A stretch of DNA of 64,000 bases, from assembly GCA_030068145.1 (NCBI GenBank), contig JAPJBO010000403.1:1-64000 (forward strand), read 5' to 3'. Shown piece by piece: positions 1 through 11,200 of the stretch. Origin of the DNA: Diplonema papillatum. Lineage: Eukaryota; Euglenozoa; Diplonemea; Diplonemida; Diplonemidae. The first letter of the stretch is position 1, and each line of letters starts with the position of its first letter. Below the pieces are notes generated by a model, which saw only the letters and a list, made by a program, of their open reading frames with translations, did no database searches and was not told the DNA's origin. A program made the translations under genes and the position numbers.

Positions 1-3000
1 GGAGAAGTCGACCGTGACCTGGTCCGGCGTCTCGAGCAGGGCGGCCACCGGTTTCTTGCGGTGGTACACAGCCTGCTTGACGTGCTTGTGCGGGCCCACG
101 GAGACGTTGTCCGAGGCGCTCGGGTCGAAGACGACGCGCTCCGTGTCGGAGAGAGCGTCGAGGTACACTTTTAAAACGCCTTCGCAGAAGACATCGGTGT
201 CCTCGTCGACTACACGCGCGCCTTTGCAGAACGGAAGCCGGCTGGGCACCGAGATCGCGGTGCGGAGGTCGTCCGAGAGGAACTGGCTGGGTAGGGAGTA
301 CCGCAGGTCCTCGGAGAGCACGTGGATCTCCGTCGGCTCGTCGACGTTGACGACGTTGATCTCGGACACGAACGAGAACTGCACGGCAGCGGGCGGCAGC
401 GCATCCCACCACGCGTCGGGCGCGCGCCTCGTCGAGCCGAGGGACAGCGTCTTCGCCTCGGGGGGCGGGTCGCCCTTCGGGCGGCCGCAGGTGAACACCA
501 GCTCGATCAGCCGGCGGGGCCGCGTCGGGTTGATGCTGTCGTTCCGGAAGCAGACCGACCGCACGAACTCCTCCACCATCCCCCACGTCGCTTCCTGGTT
601 GAACTGCACCCCAACGCTGCAAGCCGACCCGTCCACCGACGGGATACTGCCGTGCAGGAAGCCGAGCTTGACTGCAGCCGCCCTTGGAACCGTGCTAGTA
701 GTGGTACCTCCACCACCAGTGTCGCCGCCGCCGGATCCAGTGGGGGCTGACTCGGCGTCGAGGCGGTCTCCGCCGCCGGCGGTGTGGTCGGCGTGCGCAA
801 TCAAACCGGTTCGGAAGCAGCCGATGAGTTTGAACTGCGGGCCGTCGCCGGCGCGCTCGATCGAAATTCCGTCGACGCCCGCGTCGTACGTTTCGTACTG
901 GGTCGCGTACCACAGCGTGTGCACCACGGAGCGCGCCTTGCTGCGCTCGGACCGCACCTCGAAGCTGCACCCCTCGGTGAGCAGCAGCACGTCGTCGTCG
1001 CTCCATCCCTTCACCGCACGAAGGGACAAATACCCGCCGGCGGCGGTGACGGCGTACGACGGGATCGGCTTGAACACGTCGGAATCCTCGTCCGGTTGCG
1101 GCACCGCGGGCTTCCTCTCCTCCCCGCCGCACCGCGCGTGCCCGTCCTCATCCAGGCACAGCCCACACAAAGCGCAGGTCCGCACCATGTCCCTCGCTCT
1201 CCCGGCCATCTCGGTGATTCCCGAAAACGCGACGGAACCGTACAACCGGATCGGGCCCTTCCCCTCGACGTACGTCGACAACCGGCACGTCTCCGGGACG
1301 ACGGCGACGGCGGGTAAAACTTCGACGAGTCGCCAACCTTCGACCCTCGCGTCGTTGACGCTCAACGTGATCGACACCCGCCGGACGCCGACGTGCAGCA
1401 GGCCGTCGGACTGCCGGGCGGGCTGCTGGGCGTGGCCGGCCGTTTTTTGGCCGGCGGACGCCTTCGCCGCGCGCGGGCTCGCGTCGTCCCACGGCGCGTG
1501 GGCCGCCGGCTTCGCGGGCGCCGGCCCCCCCGCCGCCTTGAAGCAGAGCAGCGCGAGCAGCCGCTCTGCGCTCCGGCAGACCTCCGCGACCGTCGCGCCG
1601 CCCGGCGTCACCGCCACGCGCGCCGTCGAGATCTCGTCGGCCGGCTCCGCCGGGTCTTGGTCCGCAGGGGCAGACGCCTGCTGCTGCGCGGGCGGCGCGC
1701 CGAGGGCTTGAGAGTGCACCGCGAGAGCGGCGCTGGTCGAAAAAAAATTGCCCGGGAAGACGGCGGACAGGACAGACGCGCTGCGTGACTTGCGCGTCGC
1801 CCGGCTCGAGCTGCGCGAGCGGCGACGGGCCGGGGCCGCGTCCTTCGGTTTCCCGTCGAAGGCCGGGTCGTGTTCGCTGCCCGCGAAGAGCGACGGTCGG
1901 CCGGAAGCGCGCCGCGACAAGCTCGGGACGTACTCGCCGAGGACCTCGCCGGAGAGCGTCGTGAGCCGGCCGCCCTCGGTGAGCCGCGTGTTCGCGAAGA
2001 TCAGCGTGTCGCCCTCGATGAACCCGTGCTCGACGTCGACGATCAGCTGCGCCTGCTTCAGCGCGGCGCCGCTCTCCAGCCGCCCCACGGCGCCGCCGCC
2101 CGCGGGCGCGCTGCCGAACGTGACGCTCGTCTCGCACGTGAGCGGCACCGGCAGCGTCGAGCCGATGGTGAAGTACGCAACTTGCTCCGGCGCCGCCGAC
2201 TTGATCTTCAGCCGGAGCGGGCCGTCTGCGAACTCGCCCTTCCGTGCTAACGAGAGGTACTTCGCGCGTTCGGTCCTCCGCGACTGCCAGTCTGCGTCGG
2301 TCTCGGAGGGGCTGCGGCCGTGCACGGCGTCCAGCTCGAGGGCGAGGGCTTTCCTGCTGCGGACCGCGTCGTCGAGCTGGGCCAAGGCGTGGTCGCGCTC
2401 GGCCTGCCACGCCCTGCCCTGCTCCTCGGCGGCGGCGAGCCTCTTCTTGAGGCCCTCCGCCGCCGCTTCGTACCGCCGGCGCTCCTTGTCGTACTCCTCG
2501 TCCTTCTGCTTCACCCACTGCCGCTCCCGGGCGCCCTGCTCGCGCTCCCGCGACATGAGCTGGCGCTCGCGGTTGAGGGCGGTCGTTTGGAGCTCGAGGT
2601 CTTCTTCGGCCAGCTGCATCTTCTTGGCCCGCAGTTCGAGGTCCTTCTGCACGGCCGCGGCGCGGTCTGCTCGGGACGCGATTTCCGCGGCTTCGGCGGC
2701 CCGCGCTGCATCCATCGCCGCCTCGCGGACGCGTTCGCTCGCTCTGTGGTACTCTTCCTCGCGGCGGGTCGCCTCGAAGGCGGCCATTTCCTCCTGCCGG
2801 GCGAGCTCGGCGGCCCGGATCTGCTCCATGGCTTCGGCTTCGAGGGCGCGCTCGACAACGCGGGTGGTCTCCTGGTCTTCGACAGCGGCCATCCGCTCTG
2901 CACGGCGCGCATCGCGTTGGCGGAAGAGGGCGAGCATTGCGTCCCGGTGGCGGCCGCTTTCCAAGGCAGCCAGGTGCCGCTCCTGCTGCTTCCGCTTGGC

Positions 3001-5196
3001 GGCGGCCGAGAGGGTTGCGGTGAGCCGGATGCTGACCGAGACGTTGCGGGCGGCGTCGGCGAACTGGACGACGGTCGCGAAGGTCTCGTCGTCGGTCACG
3101 ATGCGGACGTCGCTCGCGACCTTGCCCATGCTGCCCGCCGCCACCCGCTCTGTGTTGCGCAACGTGATTTGGTGCAGCATCGGGTGCCCGCCCTCGACCA
3201 CGCACGCCACATCGTCCCCCTGCCCCGGAACCCATCCCCCTCCGCCGGCTTCGTCGCCTTCGATCGTCGTCCGGATCGCCTTCCGAAACGTCGCCGGGGC
3301 TTCCGGCTTCACGACGACCTGGATCACGCTCGCAACCTGCGCTCCCCCGGGGTGGGCCACGGGGGGGTGTGCTGGCTGGCCAGGGGTCCACAGCCTCTTC
3401 ACCGTCCCGAGCCCTGCGGACGCCCAGTTCACATCGAGCGCCGTCGTGTCCCCCGCGTACGACAGCACCTTTTTCGGGGCGTTCGGCGATGCGTTCGCGC
3501 CGCCCGGCAGGTTCAGGTTCGGGCCCGCCTCACTGTCGGCGGCTGCGGGCGGACGCGGCGTGAGGCACGTGTCGGTAGGGCTCGGCGACGCCGTCAGCCG
3601 GCTCCCGGCCGCGTCGCCCTGGTGGCACCGCCAGGCTATGCGGTCGGGGGGCCCGGTAGAGGGGAGGAGGGGCGTCGACCACAAATCGGCGAGGGCCGCG
3701 CCTTCGACGGAGCAGCCGCCGCTGACGACGAGGTGCCCCCGCAGCACCGCGGCGGCGCACCGCTCGCGCGGCGCCGGCAGCGCCGCGCCCTTCTGCGTCG
3801 CGCAGAACGAGAGGTTCGCGGCATCGTCCGCGCCTCCCCCGCCGTCCCCTCGGCTTGCGGCCTGCGGGCCGCGGGATGCCGACGGCTTCTCTTTCGAGGC
3901 GCGCGGCTTGCCCTCCGCCTGCCGCCGCTCGCGGTGCCTGCGGCGGCTGGCGGCCGGCGCAGGGTCCGCTTCGCTCTTCACCCAGCGGAGGCACACGCGC
4001 GTTTCGTCGGCGGCGGCGGGCAACGACGCGTGGTAGAAGCAGTTCTGCCTCGCCGCGTGCCTCCAGACGGAAGGAGCAGGGTTGCCAGGGATTGCGGGGC
4101 TGTACCAAGGCGGCAGCCACGCCGCGTTGGCGAGGAGGGACACGAGGCCCTGGTCGTGGCGCGCCGCCGCGGCGGAACCCGCGAGGGTTTGGTGGACGAG
4201 TTCCCAGCTCCCGCCGCAGCGGTCGTCCCGAATGGAGAGCAGCGCGTTGTCGGCGGGGTAGGAGGCCGCGCTGGAGCAGGGTGTGCTCGCGTCGCTATCC
4301 GGGTCGGCGGAGCCGCCGCGGAGCCGGAGGAAGAAAAACTCGCCGTTGACCGCGGCGGCGTCCACCGGCACGCCGTCCAGCAGCATCCGGCCGCCGCCGA
4401 CGAGCACGCCGCCGGCGACGCAGGCGGCGAGCGCGTCGACCAGCAGCGGCACCCGGGAAGACGGCACACGGAGCAGGGCCTCGCCTTCGGGGTCCGGCTC
4501 GCGGAGGCCGCCCGGCTCGGTGCGCGAAGCCTCGAGCGCGGGGGACGGCACGCGGATTTCGTACGCAAACCGGTTTCGGGCGACGTCCCCGGCAGGCGCG
4601 TCGGCGGTGAGCCCGCACACGATCCGGAGGGACGCGAAGTCGTCGGTGAACACCATCGAGTGCCGCGTGACGAACGGAGCGTTGGCCACCGAACAGCACC
4701 GCCAGCAAGCGGTGCTCACCAGCGTTTCGCCGGCTGGAAGGTGTGAAGATGCGGGGGACACAAGGGGTGACCCCAGCAGCGGAGTGTTCCCGCGTTCAGA
4801 ACCTTGTTGCTCGGCTTCGGCGAACTCGCAGACGAAGACGTCGTTGAGCAGGCCGAGCTCGGTTTCACCGCCGACGAGCCACAGCCTGCCGCAGCGGTCG
4901 AAGGCGGCTGCGGCGTTCTTCCGGCGGGCGGGAAACGCGCCGTGGGCGGGCACGCGGCGCCACGCGAGATCCGGCGGCGGTTCGTCGCCGCACCAGCCGC
5001 CGGCCAGCAGCCACAGGTCGTTGCACAGGGTGCCGCCCGAATACCCGTCGGGGCCCGCCTGGCCGCCGAACAGCGCGACGCGGTCCTGCGACGGGTCCGC
5101 CGCGACAGCGGCGCCGACCCTGCCTTTGAACTCGTTGCCCGGCGCCCTCCCGGGTGCCGGCTCCCTGCTGCGGGGGTGCCACCGCCGGTTCAGCAT
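1..5196 (-). CDS. Large Kelch-repeat / coiled-coil / beta-domain protein, 3' end off the window
   Basis: One uninterrupted minus-strand frame runs from an ATG at 5196 to base 1, giving 1,732 codons with no stop. The N-terminus (about residues 35-110) has Kelch blades such as 'RVALFGGQ', 'LCNDLWLL' and 'RLWLVGGE', and a further blade near residue 490 reads 'HLVVSGGCSVEG' followed by 'LADLW'. Residues ~765-965 are Glu/Arg/Ala-rich and look like a long coiled coil. An Arg/Ser-rich linker near residue 1120 separates this from beta-rich segments around 980-1100 and 1480-1732; the latter recall cadherin-like repeats ('CFRNDSINPTRP', 'INVVNVDEPTEI'). A Cys cluster 'CALCGLC' lies near residue 1340. 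A cytoskeletal or flagellar scaffold is an inference; no enzyme motif was seen. The ATG was chosen because the first Kelch blade follows it directly. The opposite-strand frames here are Ser/Arg-rich shadows. Confidence 0.8.
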   Translation of the reverse strand, partial: MLNRRWHPRSREPAPGRAPGNEFKGRVGAAVAADPSQDRVALFGGQAGPDGYSGGTLCNDLWLLAGGWCGDEPPPDLAWRRVPAHGAFPARRKNAAAAFDRCGRLWLVGGETELGLLNDVFVCEFAEAEQQGSERGNTPLLGSPLVSPASSHLPAGETLVSTACWRCCSVANAPFVTRHSMVFTDDFASLRIVCGLTADAPAGDVARNRFAYEIRVPSPALEASRTEPGGLREPDPEGEALLRVPSSRVPLLVDALAACVAGGVLVGGGRMLLDGVPVDAAAVNGEFFFLRLRGGSADPDSDASTPCSSAASYPADNALLSIRDDRCGGSWELVHQTLAGSAAAARHDQGLVSLLANAAWLPPWYSPAIPGNPAPSVWRHAARQNCFYHASLPAAADETRVCLRWVKSEADPAPAASRRRHRERRQAEGKPRASKEKPSASRGPQAASRGDGGGGADDAANLSFCATQKGAALPAPRERCAAAVLRGHLVVSGGCSVEGAALADLWSTPLLPSTGPPDRIAWRCHQGDAAGSRLTASPSPTDTCLTPRPPAAADSEAGPNLNLPGGANASPNAPKKVLSYAGDTTALDVNWASAGLGTVKRLWTPGQPAHPPVAHPGGAQVASVIQVVVKPEAPATFRKAIRTTIEGDEAGGGGWVPGQGDDVACVVEGGHPMLHQITLRNTERVAAGSMGKVASDVRIVTDDETFATVVQFADAARNVSVSIRLTATLSAAAKRKQQERHLAALESGRHRDAMLALFRQRDARRAERMAAVEDQETTRVVERALEAEAMEQIRAAELARQEEMAAFEATRREEEYHRASERVREAAMDAARAAEAAEIASRADRAAAVQKDLELRAKKMQLAEEDLELQTTALNRERQLMSREREQGARERQWVKQKDEEYDKERRRYEAAAEGLKKRLAAAEEQGRAWQAERDHALAQLDDAVRSRKALALELDAVHGRSPSETDADWQSRRTERAKYLSLARKGEFADGPLRLKIKSAAPEQVAYFTIGSTLPVPLTCETSVTFGSAPAGGGAVGRLESGAALKQAQLIVDVEHGFIEGDTLIFANTRLTEGGRLTTLSGEVLGEYVPSLSRRASGRPSLFAGSEHDPAFDGKPKDAAPARRRSRSSSRATRKSRSASVLSAVFPGNFFSTSAALAVHSQALGAPPAQQQASAPADQDPAEPADEISTARVAVTPGGATVAEVCRSAERLLALLCFKAAGGPAPAKPAAHAPWDDASPRAAKASAGQKTAGHAQQPARQSDGLLHVGVRRVSITLSVNDARVEGWRLVEVLPAVAVVPETCRLSTYVEGKGPIRLYGSVAFSGITEMAGRARDMVRTCALCGLCLDEDGHARCGGEERKPAVPQPDEDSDVFKPIPSYAVTAAGGYLSLRAVKGWSDDDVLLLTEGCSFEVRSERSKARSVVHTLWYATQYETYDAGVDGISIERAGDGPQFKLIGCFRTGLIAHADHTAGGGDRLDAESAPTGSGGGDTGGGGTTTSTVPRAAAVKLGFLHGSIPSVDGSACSVGVQFNQEATWGMVEEFVRSVCFRNDSINPTRPRRLIELVFTCGRPKGDPPPEAKTLSLGSTRRAPDAWWDALPPAAVQFSFVSEINVVNVDEPTEIHVLSEDLRYSLPSQFLSDDLRTAISVPSRLPFCKGARVVDEDTDVFCEGVLKVYLDALSDTERVVFDPSASDNVSVGPHKHVKQAVYHRKKPVAALLETPDQVTVDFS

Positions 5197-5297
5197 CGCG
5201 CATGCCTGGGGGCGGCTGGAGTCCCTCTTTCCTTTCGCGGGTTCAGTTTCGCGGCATTTTTTTTCCCGTGCGTCGTTTGTGTGTTGTTTCGTGTGCT

Positions 5298-5343
5298 ACC
5301 GTCGATCCCGAGGGACGTTCAGTTCGACCTTTGTTTGTTTGTT
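5298..5343 (-). promoter_or_regulatory. Upstream element shared with the actin-like gene
   Basis: About 100 bp upstream of the Kelch gene ATG the plus strand reads 'CCGTCGATCCCGAGGGACG', then 'TTCAG' and a run beginning ACCTTTGTTTG. Almost the same block lies just upstream of the actin-like gene (57137-57195) and, in part, of its truncated copy (58096-58113). The rest of the flanking DNA does not match, so a conserved promoter or 5' UTR signal is likely, though a small dispersed repeat is possible. Confidence 0.45.
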
Positions 5344-6299
5344 AAAGGTTTTGATGACGCGCTTCAGATCAAATAAATGAGGGACGCGATACAATGCCAC
5401 CGGTTTGCTCGCTCTCTTTAGCCAGGTGCTCAGTTCACTTCTCAGCCAGTTCGCCAGCATTGTCGTCCGACTCTTGCACTCGTATCCATTCGCAGACGCT
5501 CTTCATAGCAGCTTTGTTGCACCGCGAGAATTCAGTCAACACATCCTACGGCTCTCTGCCGTAGAGGGGTTTCAGACTGGGGACTGGTGGCGGAAGCCGG
5601 CCGTCGGTAGGACACTCGTTGTCTCGTCGGGTTTGTATGTCGGGTTGCCAGGTTGACACGGGTGCTGGAAGAACCCAGTTTTTCTATTTTTGCTCAACGT
5701 GCGCGGGCTACTGGGGGGGGGTCAAATACAATGGGTATAATCACGGTCGTGATACAAATCGTTTATTGTATTTTATTGTATTTTTATTGTACAGATTTTC
5801 GTATATTATTGTATACAATACTGTACAATAATACAAGAATATACAATAATATACAATAATATGGGGTGGCCGGCTACATTGGATGAGCACACTTTTCCAC
5901 AAAACTTCCCAGAAATTCCCGAAATTTCTGGTTCCTACCTCCCACCACCACTCATTCATGCACGCATCCCATGCGCCACGCATGAGCCCGCCGACTGCTG
6001 ATTCGGATGCGTTTCTCCAAGACCCTAACCCGGTGAGAAGCTCACAGGAAGGCGCAGCTAGTACCCATGCAACGCCTCTCAGGTTTCATACCCGAAGCTG
6101 CCTCCACGTCTTCACAACAACGACAGCAGCCTCCAAACGACAATGACCATCCTTTCGTGTTACAGCCCAGCCAGTACCAAAAACCTGCGGGCTGTGCTCA
6201 TGGCTAGGACTCTTCTGGGCTGCTGCTCCCCATTTTGACTGCTATTCAAGTTTACGAGGCCTTGCGTTTTCGAGAATTCCATTGTCAAAATCTGCTGCA
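5344..6299. other. Non-coding spacer with AT-rich repeat
   Basis: No convincing coding frame. 5757-5862 is built of TATTGTA / TACAATA variants and can fold back on itself. It is followed by the 22-mer unit GGGGTGGCCGGCTACATTGG, which recurs in inverted orientation at about 15,227-15,247, again beside TACAATA repeats. Confidence 0.5.
5757..5862. repeat. TATTGTA/TACAATA AT-rich repeat
   Basis: Irregular repeats of TTGTATTTTA and ATACAATAAT, partly palindromic around TTGTACAG..CTGTACAA. A shorter relative lies at 15,249-15,280. Confidence 0.7.
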
Positions 6300-8229
6300 A
6301 CTGTTGTTGGCAGTTGCTCACGATCTTATAATCCGAAAAGGAATCGGAGTCTTCGCTTTCTCGTTTGCGCCGATAGGCACGCCGCGATGCGGAGGACGTG
6401 AGTAGCCGGGAAGAGCCGGCGGGAGGGCGCGATCGTTGTGTGACCCGTGGAGGGTCGGAACCAGAATCAGAAAAAGAGCCCGAGTCAGGGCCTGCCATCG
6501 AAGAGGGCCGGGCGGGGCCGGGTGGGCGCGGAGTGTTCGGGCCGGCGAGGCCAGTGCCCGTCGTCGCCGAGATCGGCGCGTCGTCGTCGTGCGCGCAGCG
6601 CGGCTGCGGGAGAGGTCGTGGGGGTGCAAGGCGCGGGTCGCTTCCTGCCTGCTGGCGGGGGGGCGCGCTTCGGGGGCGATTTCGTCGTCCGCCTTCTCCG
6701 GCCACGGCTGGTAGGTGTCCCCGGTGGGGACGGCGCGCGCCGCTTCCGGCCTGTGAGGCCGTCGCTCTCGCCGCGACCGCCACCGCCGCCGCCGCCGCGA
6801 CCGCCACCGCGTGCGCCGCCGCGTGCGCGGCCGCGACCAGTGCCGCGGCCGCCGCCTCCGTCTCCGCCACTGTTGTCTCCGCCGCCCCGGCCGCCGCGGC
6901 CGCGGCCACGGCCGCGGCCGCCATGACCACCGCCACCCCCGTCGCCACTGCTGCTGTCGCGGCCAGCACCACCCCTGTGATGCCCCCGTCCGCAGCACGC
7001 GTCGGCGTTCGGGCAGGTCCCGCATCGCGTCAGCCGATGCGCCCGGCAGCATTGAATGCGCAGGCCGTCGTCCGGGCGGTGGTGCACCTGGCAGCACTGG
7101 TCAACTACAAGGCTGTAGTTTCTTCGCATGCCAGTGCACACCGCGCACTTCTGCTTTGCGCAGGCATCGCAGACCGACTGCGTGCGGAGCAGAGGGTCCG
7201 CCTGCGCAGCCGGTACAAGCACGGGAAGGCGCGGGCGTTGCGGCAGAGGGGTGGGCACGTCCCAGCGCAGCGAACGCTGTGCCCGCCGCGCCGCGTCGTA
7301 CTGCGGGAACACGTCCCCGCCCCAGTTCTTCCCGTCCCCGGCAGCTGCCCGCGGAAAGCTCGCCTCCAGCACCCCGTGCGTCTCCTCGCCCCCGGCGAAG
7401 CGTGGGCGAGGTGTCAATCCCCCCCACAGCATCGGCGCCCCCAGGGTCCTCATCGAGCCCACCCGGACCTTCCGCTCGGCAGGCAACGGCGACGGCAGCT
7501 GCAGGTCTCGGCACAGGCGGCACAATGTCGACAGCATCGTCCAGAGGGTCTTCCCCCTCTGGTTGGCGGCGAGCCTTCGTATTCCCGGGGGGGCAGGGAC
7601 GTCGACCCCGGTGTGGACCTCGAAGTCCACTGCCAGCTCGACGCACGACACCTCGCCCGCGTCGGTCCACCTCAGTGCCGACAGCCAGCCCTTGAGCGCC
7701 CGCATCGCACGGCCGCCGTACGGCCATCTCGGCGGCTCATCCGGAAGGCGGTCGAAGTTGAACAGGTGTTGCACCGCCGGCAGCGGCGCAGCTGCGTGCC
7801 AGGGGTGCATCGGTTGCACCGCGGAGAGGCGGCGTCGCTCCGCCTCCACGCGTGCAGTGTACACCGCCGCCATGAGGCGGTGAAGGGCCGCGACCTCCAC
7901 CCGCATTCCTTCGACAATTACCCCATGCACACGCGTGCAAGACGGCCACCTCGCCCGGTCCGCCCGCAGGAGTTCGGCGAAGCAAGGACGGCCGCGGATC
8001 TCGTCGTAGGCGGGGCACTCCCACCACAGGTGATCCGCTGTGTCCTGGACGCCTCGGTCGCAGTCCCTGCAGCCGCGGTCCAGCGGCGGACGCTGAGGTT
8101 CCGAAGAGGAGGATTCGGAGGCGTGCTCGTCAAAGCTGCCTGTCGTATCAGAGGCGGTCGACGACACGGACGCCGAGGAGCTCGGCGACCCGTCCGACCC
8201 GGCCGCCCCTCCGTTCGCACGCGCATTCA
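6300..8229 (-). mobile_element. 5'-truncated LINE copy, C-terminal part only
   Basis: Read on the minus strand, this holds the C-terminal third of the same protein encoded by the longer neighbour at 8230-13110, with high similarity. The order is a linker, 'CRDCDRGVQDTADHLWWECP' (a CCHC-type motif), a conserved 'PYGG' / 'GKNWGGDVFP' region, a Cys-rich cluster ('CDACAKQKCAVC', 'CGTCPNADACC') and a Gly/Arg RGG-rich tail. The RT and endonuclease are absent. Its 5' boundary abuts the 3' end of the longer copy, giving a head-to-tail arrangement. Its 3' end differs: after 'SNCQQQLQ' the sequence leaves the family consensus near 6300, so the true tail is missing. Confidence 0.8.
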
Positions 8230-11200
8230 TGCAAATGAGTACCACACTATGCCAGCTTTTCGCTACGTGACTCCAGAAGGGTCACTTTTTCCGCGCTTTC
8301 GGCGCGGCGCAACTCTAGTCGGTTGCAACTGTTGTTGGCAGTTGCTCACGATCTCATAATCCGAAAAGGAATCGGAGTCTTCGCTTTCTCGCTTGCGCCG
8401 ATAGGCACGCCGCGATGCGGAGGACGCGAGTAGCCGGGAAGAGCCGGCGGGAGGGCGCGATCGTTGTGTGACCCGTGGAGGGTCGGAACCAGAATCAGTA
8501 AAAGGGCCCGAGTCAGGGCCTGCCATCGAAGAGGGCCGGGCGGGGCCGGGTGGGCGCGGTGTGTTCGGGCCGGCGAGGCCAGTGCCGTCGTCGCCGAGAT
8601 CGGCGCGTCGTCGTCGTCGTGCGCGCAGCGCGGCTGCGGGAGAGGCCGTGGGGGTGCAGGGCGCGGGTCGCTTCCTGCCTGCTGGCGGGGGGGCGCGCTT
8701 CGGGGGCGACTTCGTCGTCCGCCTCCTCCGGCCACGGCTGGTAGGTGTTCCAGGTGGGGACGGCGCGCGCCGCTTCCGGCCTGTGAGGCCGTCGCTCTCG
8801 CCTAGGCTGCGACCGCCACCGCCGCCGCCGCCGCGATCCCCGCCGCGTCCGCTGCCGCGACCGCCGCCGCGTGCGCGGCCGCGACCAGTGCCGCGGCCGC
8901 CGCCACCGTCTCCGTCACTGTCGTCTCCGCCGCCTCGGCCGCCGCGGCCGCGGCCACGGCCGCGGCAGCGGCCGCCACGACCACCGCCACCCCCGTCGCC
9001 ACTGCTGCTGTCGCGGCCAGCACCACCCCTGTGATGCCCCCGTCCGCAGCACGCGTCAGCGTTCGGGCAGGTCCCGCATCGCGTCAGCCGATGCGCCCGG
9101 CAGCACTGAATGCGCAGGCCGTCGTCCGGTTGGTGGTGCACCTGGCAGCACTGGTCCACTACAAGGCTGTAGTTTCTCCGCATGCCCGAGCACATTGCGC
9201 ACTTCTGCTTCGCGCACGCGTGACAGACGGACTGTGAGCGGAGCAGGGGGTCTGCCTGCGACTCCGGGACGAGCACCGGGAGGCGTGGTCGTTGCGGCAT
9301 TGGTGTGGGCTCGGCCCAGCGCGCCGAACGCTGCGCTCGCCTCGTCGCGTCATAGAGCGGGAACACGTCCCCGCCCCAGTTCTTCCCGTCCCCGAGCGCC
9401 GCACGCGGGAAGTTCATCTCCAAGACTTCGAACGTCTCCTCCCCCCCAGCGAAATGTGGCCGCGGTGTCAGACCACCCCACAGCATCGGCGCCCCCAGCG
9501 TCCTCATCGAGCCCACCCGGTCTTTCCGTTCGGCCGGAAGCGGCGACGGCAGCTGCAGTTCCCGACACAGGCGGCACAGCGTCGCTAGCATCGTCCAAAG
9601 GGTTTTCCCCCTTCGGTTGGCGGCGAGGTTCGGGGGGCCCAGGATGTCGTGCCCGGTGAAGACCTCGAAGTCGACGGCCAACTCGATGTTCGACACTTCG
9701 CCAGTGTCCGTCCACTGCAATGCCGACAGCCAGCCCTTCATCGCCCGCATCGTCCGTCCCCCATACGGCCACTTCGGCGGCTCATCCGGTAGGCGCCCGA
9801 AGTCAAACAGGTGATGGACCGCCGGCCGCGACGTTGCCGCCCTCCAGGGGTGGATCGGCTGTACCGCTGCCAGACGGCCACGCTCTGACTCTTCGCGCGC
9901 CACGTACACCGACGCCATGAAATGGTGCAAGGCCGCCGCGTCGACCGGCGCGCCTTCCACGATTACCCCGTGCACGCGCGTACAAGACGGCCACCGCGCA
10001 CGGTCCGCCCGCATGAGCTCAGCAAAGCAGGGGCGGCGGCGAATCTCGTCGTACGCAGGGCACTCCCACCACAAGTGATCCGCCGTGTCGTGGGCGTGGC
10101 GGTCACAGTCCCTGCAACACCGGTCCGGCGGCGGGCGCCGCTCACCCGTGGAGGAGCCTCCGTCTTCGCCAGCCTGCTCGTCGAAGCTACCGGACGCATC
10201 TGATGCGGTCGACGTCGTCGACGACGCCGTCGTTGACGCGGGAGAGCTCGCCGAACCTTCCGATCCCGCCGCCTCTTCCCCCGCACGCGCATTCCGCCCC
10301 CACCGAGCCGCAAGGAAAACACCCCCGGACAGGATGACGGTCAGCGCGCGCCTCACACTGCCGTCGGCCGCCGTCAGACGCAGCCCGTTCGTGCGCCCGC
10401 AGTCTACCCCGGCCTGCACTCCGTCGTACGAAGGCCGCTGTCGCGCAAGCTGCATCCACACCTTCCGCCGCAGCTGCGCTCGGACGACGTGGTGCCTCTC
10501 GCCTCGCTGCATGCCGAGAAGCCGACGACCCCCCAGCGCCGCAGAACAGAGATCCCCGCCCTCGAAGCCAATGCCCGCGACCGACAGCCCATCCGCAATG
10601 GCGATCCCTACCGGCCCCAGGCGCGCCCTCGGCAAAAACGTTTCGTGCCGCTCGTACAACCTCACGATGTTCCGCATGCGCGCACACACGCGTGGCAGCC
10701 GCTCGCAGGTGTCGAATAACGCGCACAGAATCCTGTACGGCCGAGCGATCATCGGATCCAGACGGTGACCCTTCGCCAAGATCGATAGCACCGCCGTCAC
10801 GTTCCTCGACGGGTGCTTGCTCCCAAAAGCGCCCCTCACGATCCGCGTCCGGAGTCCCTTCAGGCGCGTCTGCGTGTACGTCTCGTAGGAGCACCCGGTA
10901 AGGACACTGCTGAGCACGTTCGAACTCGCCACCTCGCAGCGGACATCGAACGGAAGCTTCGAGGTGCCCAGCCTGTCTATCAGACCGTCATGTGCGCTCA
11001 GACGCGCATCGTTGGCCCGACCCGTTTGGACGCTCTCCACACTCGTTCGCACCCCGAGGATCTTCGCAGCCGTCGCCGTCGCTATGGCCTCGCCGTCCAC
11101 CTTCACCGCGCTGGCGTACGGACGCCGCCTGCGCTGTTGCGTCGAGCCCGCATGGATGCCCATCGCCAAGGTTTTCGCCATGTTCAGGCGCATCCCGGTC

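Noticed and set aside
1148..3391. 747-residue minus-strand frame
   Set aside because: Out of frame with the Kelch/coiled-coil protein, Arg/Pro-rich, starts with GTG; shadow frame.
14..4746. Long plus-strand frames (565, 762 and 808 residues) in the first 5 kb
   Set aside because: Ser/Arg/Cys-rich antisense shadows of the GC-rich minus-strand Kelch gene; no domains.
6398..8359. 653-residue plus-strand frame
   Set aside because: Antisense of the LINE C-terminal region; low-complexity composition.
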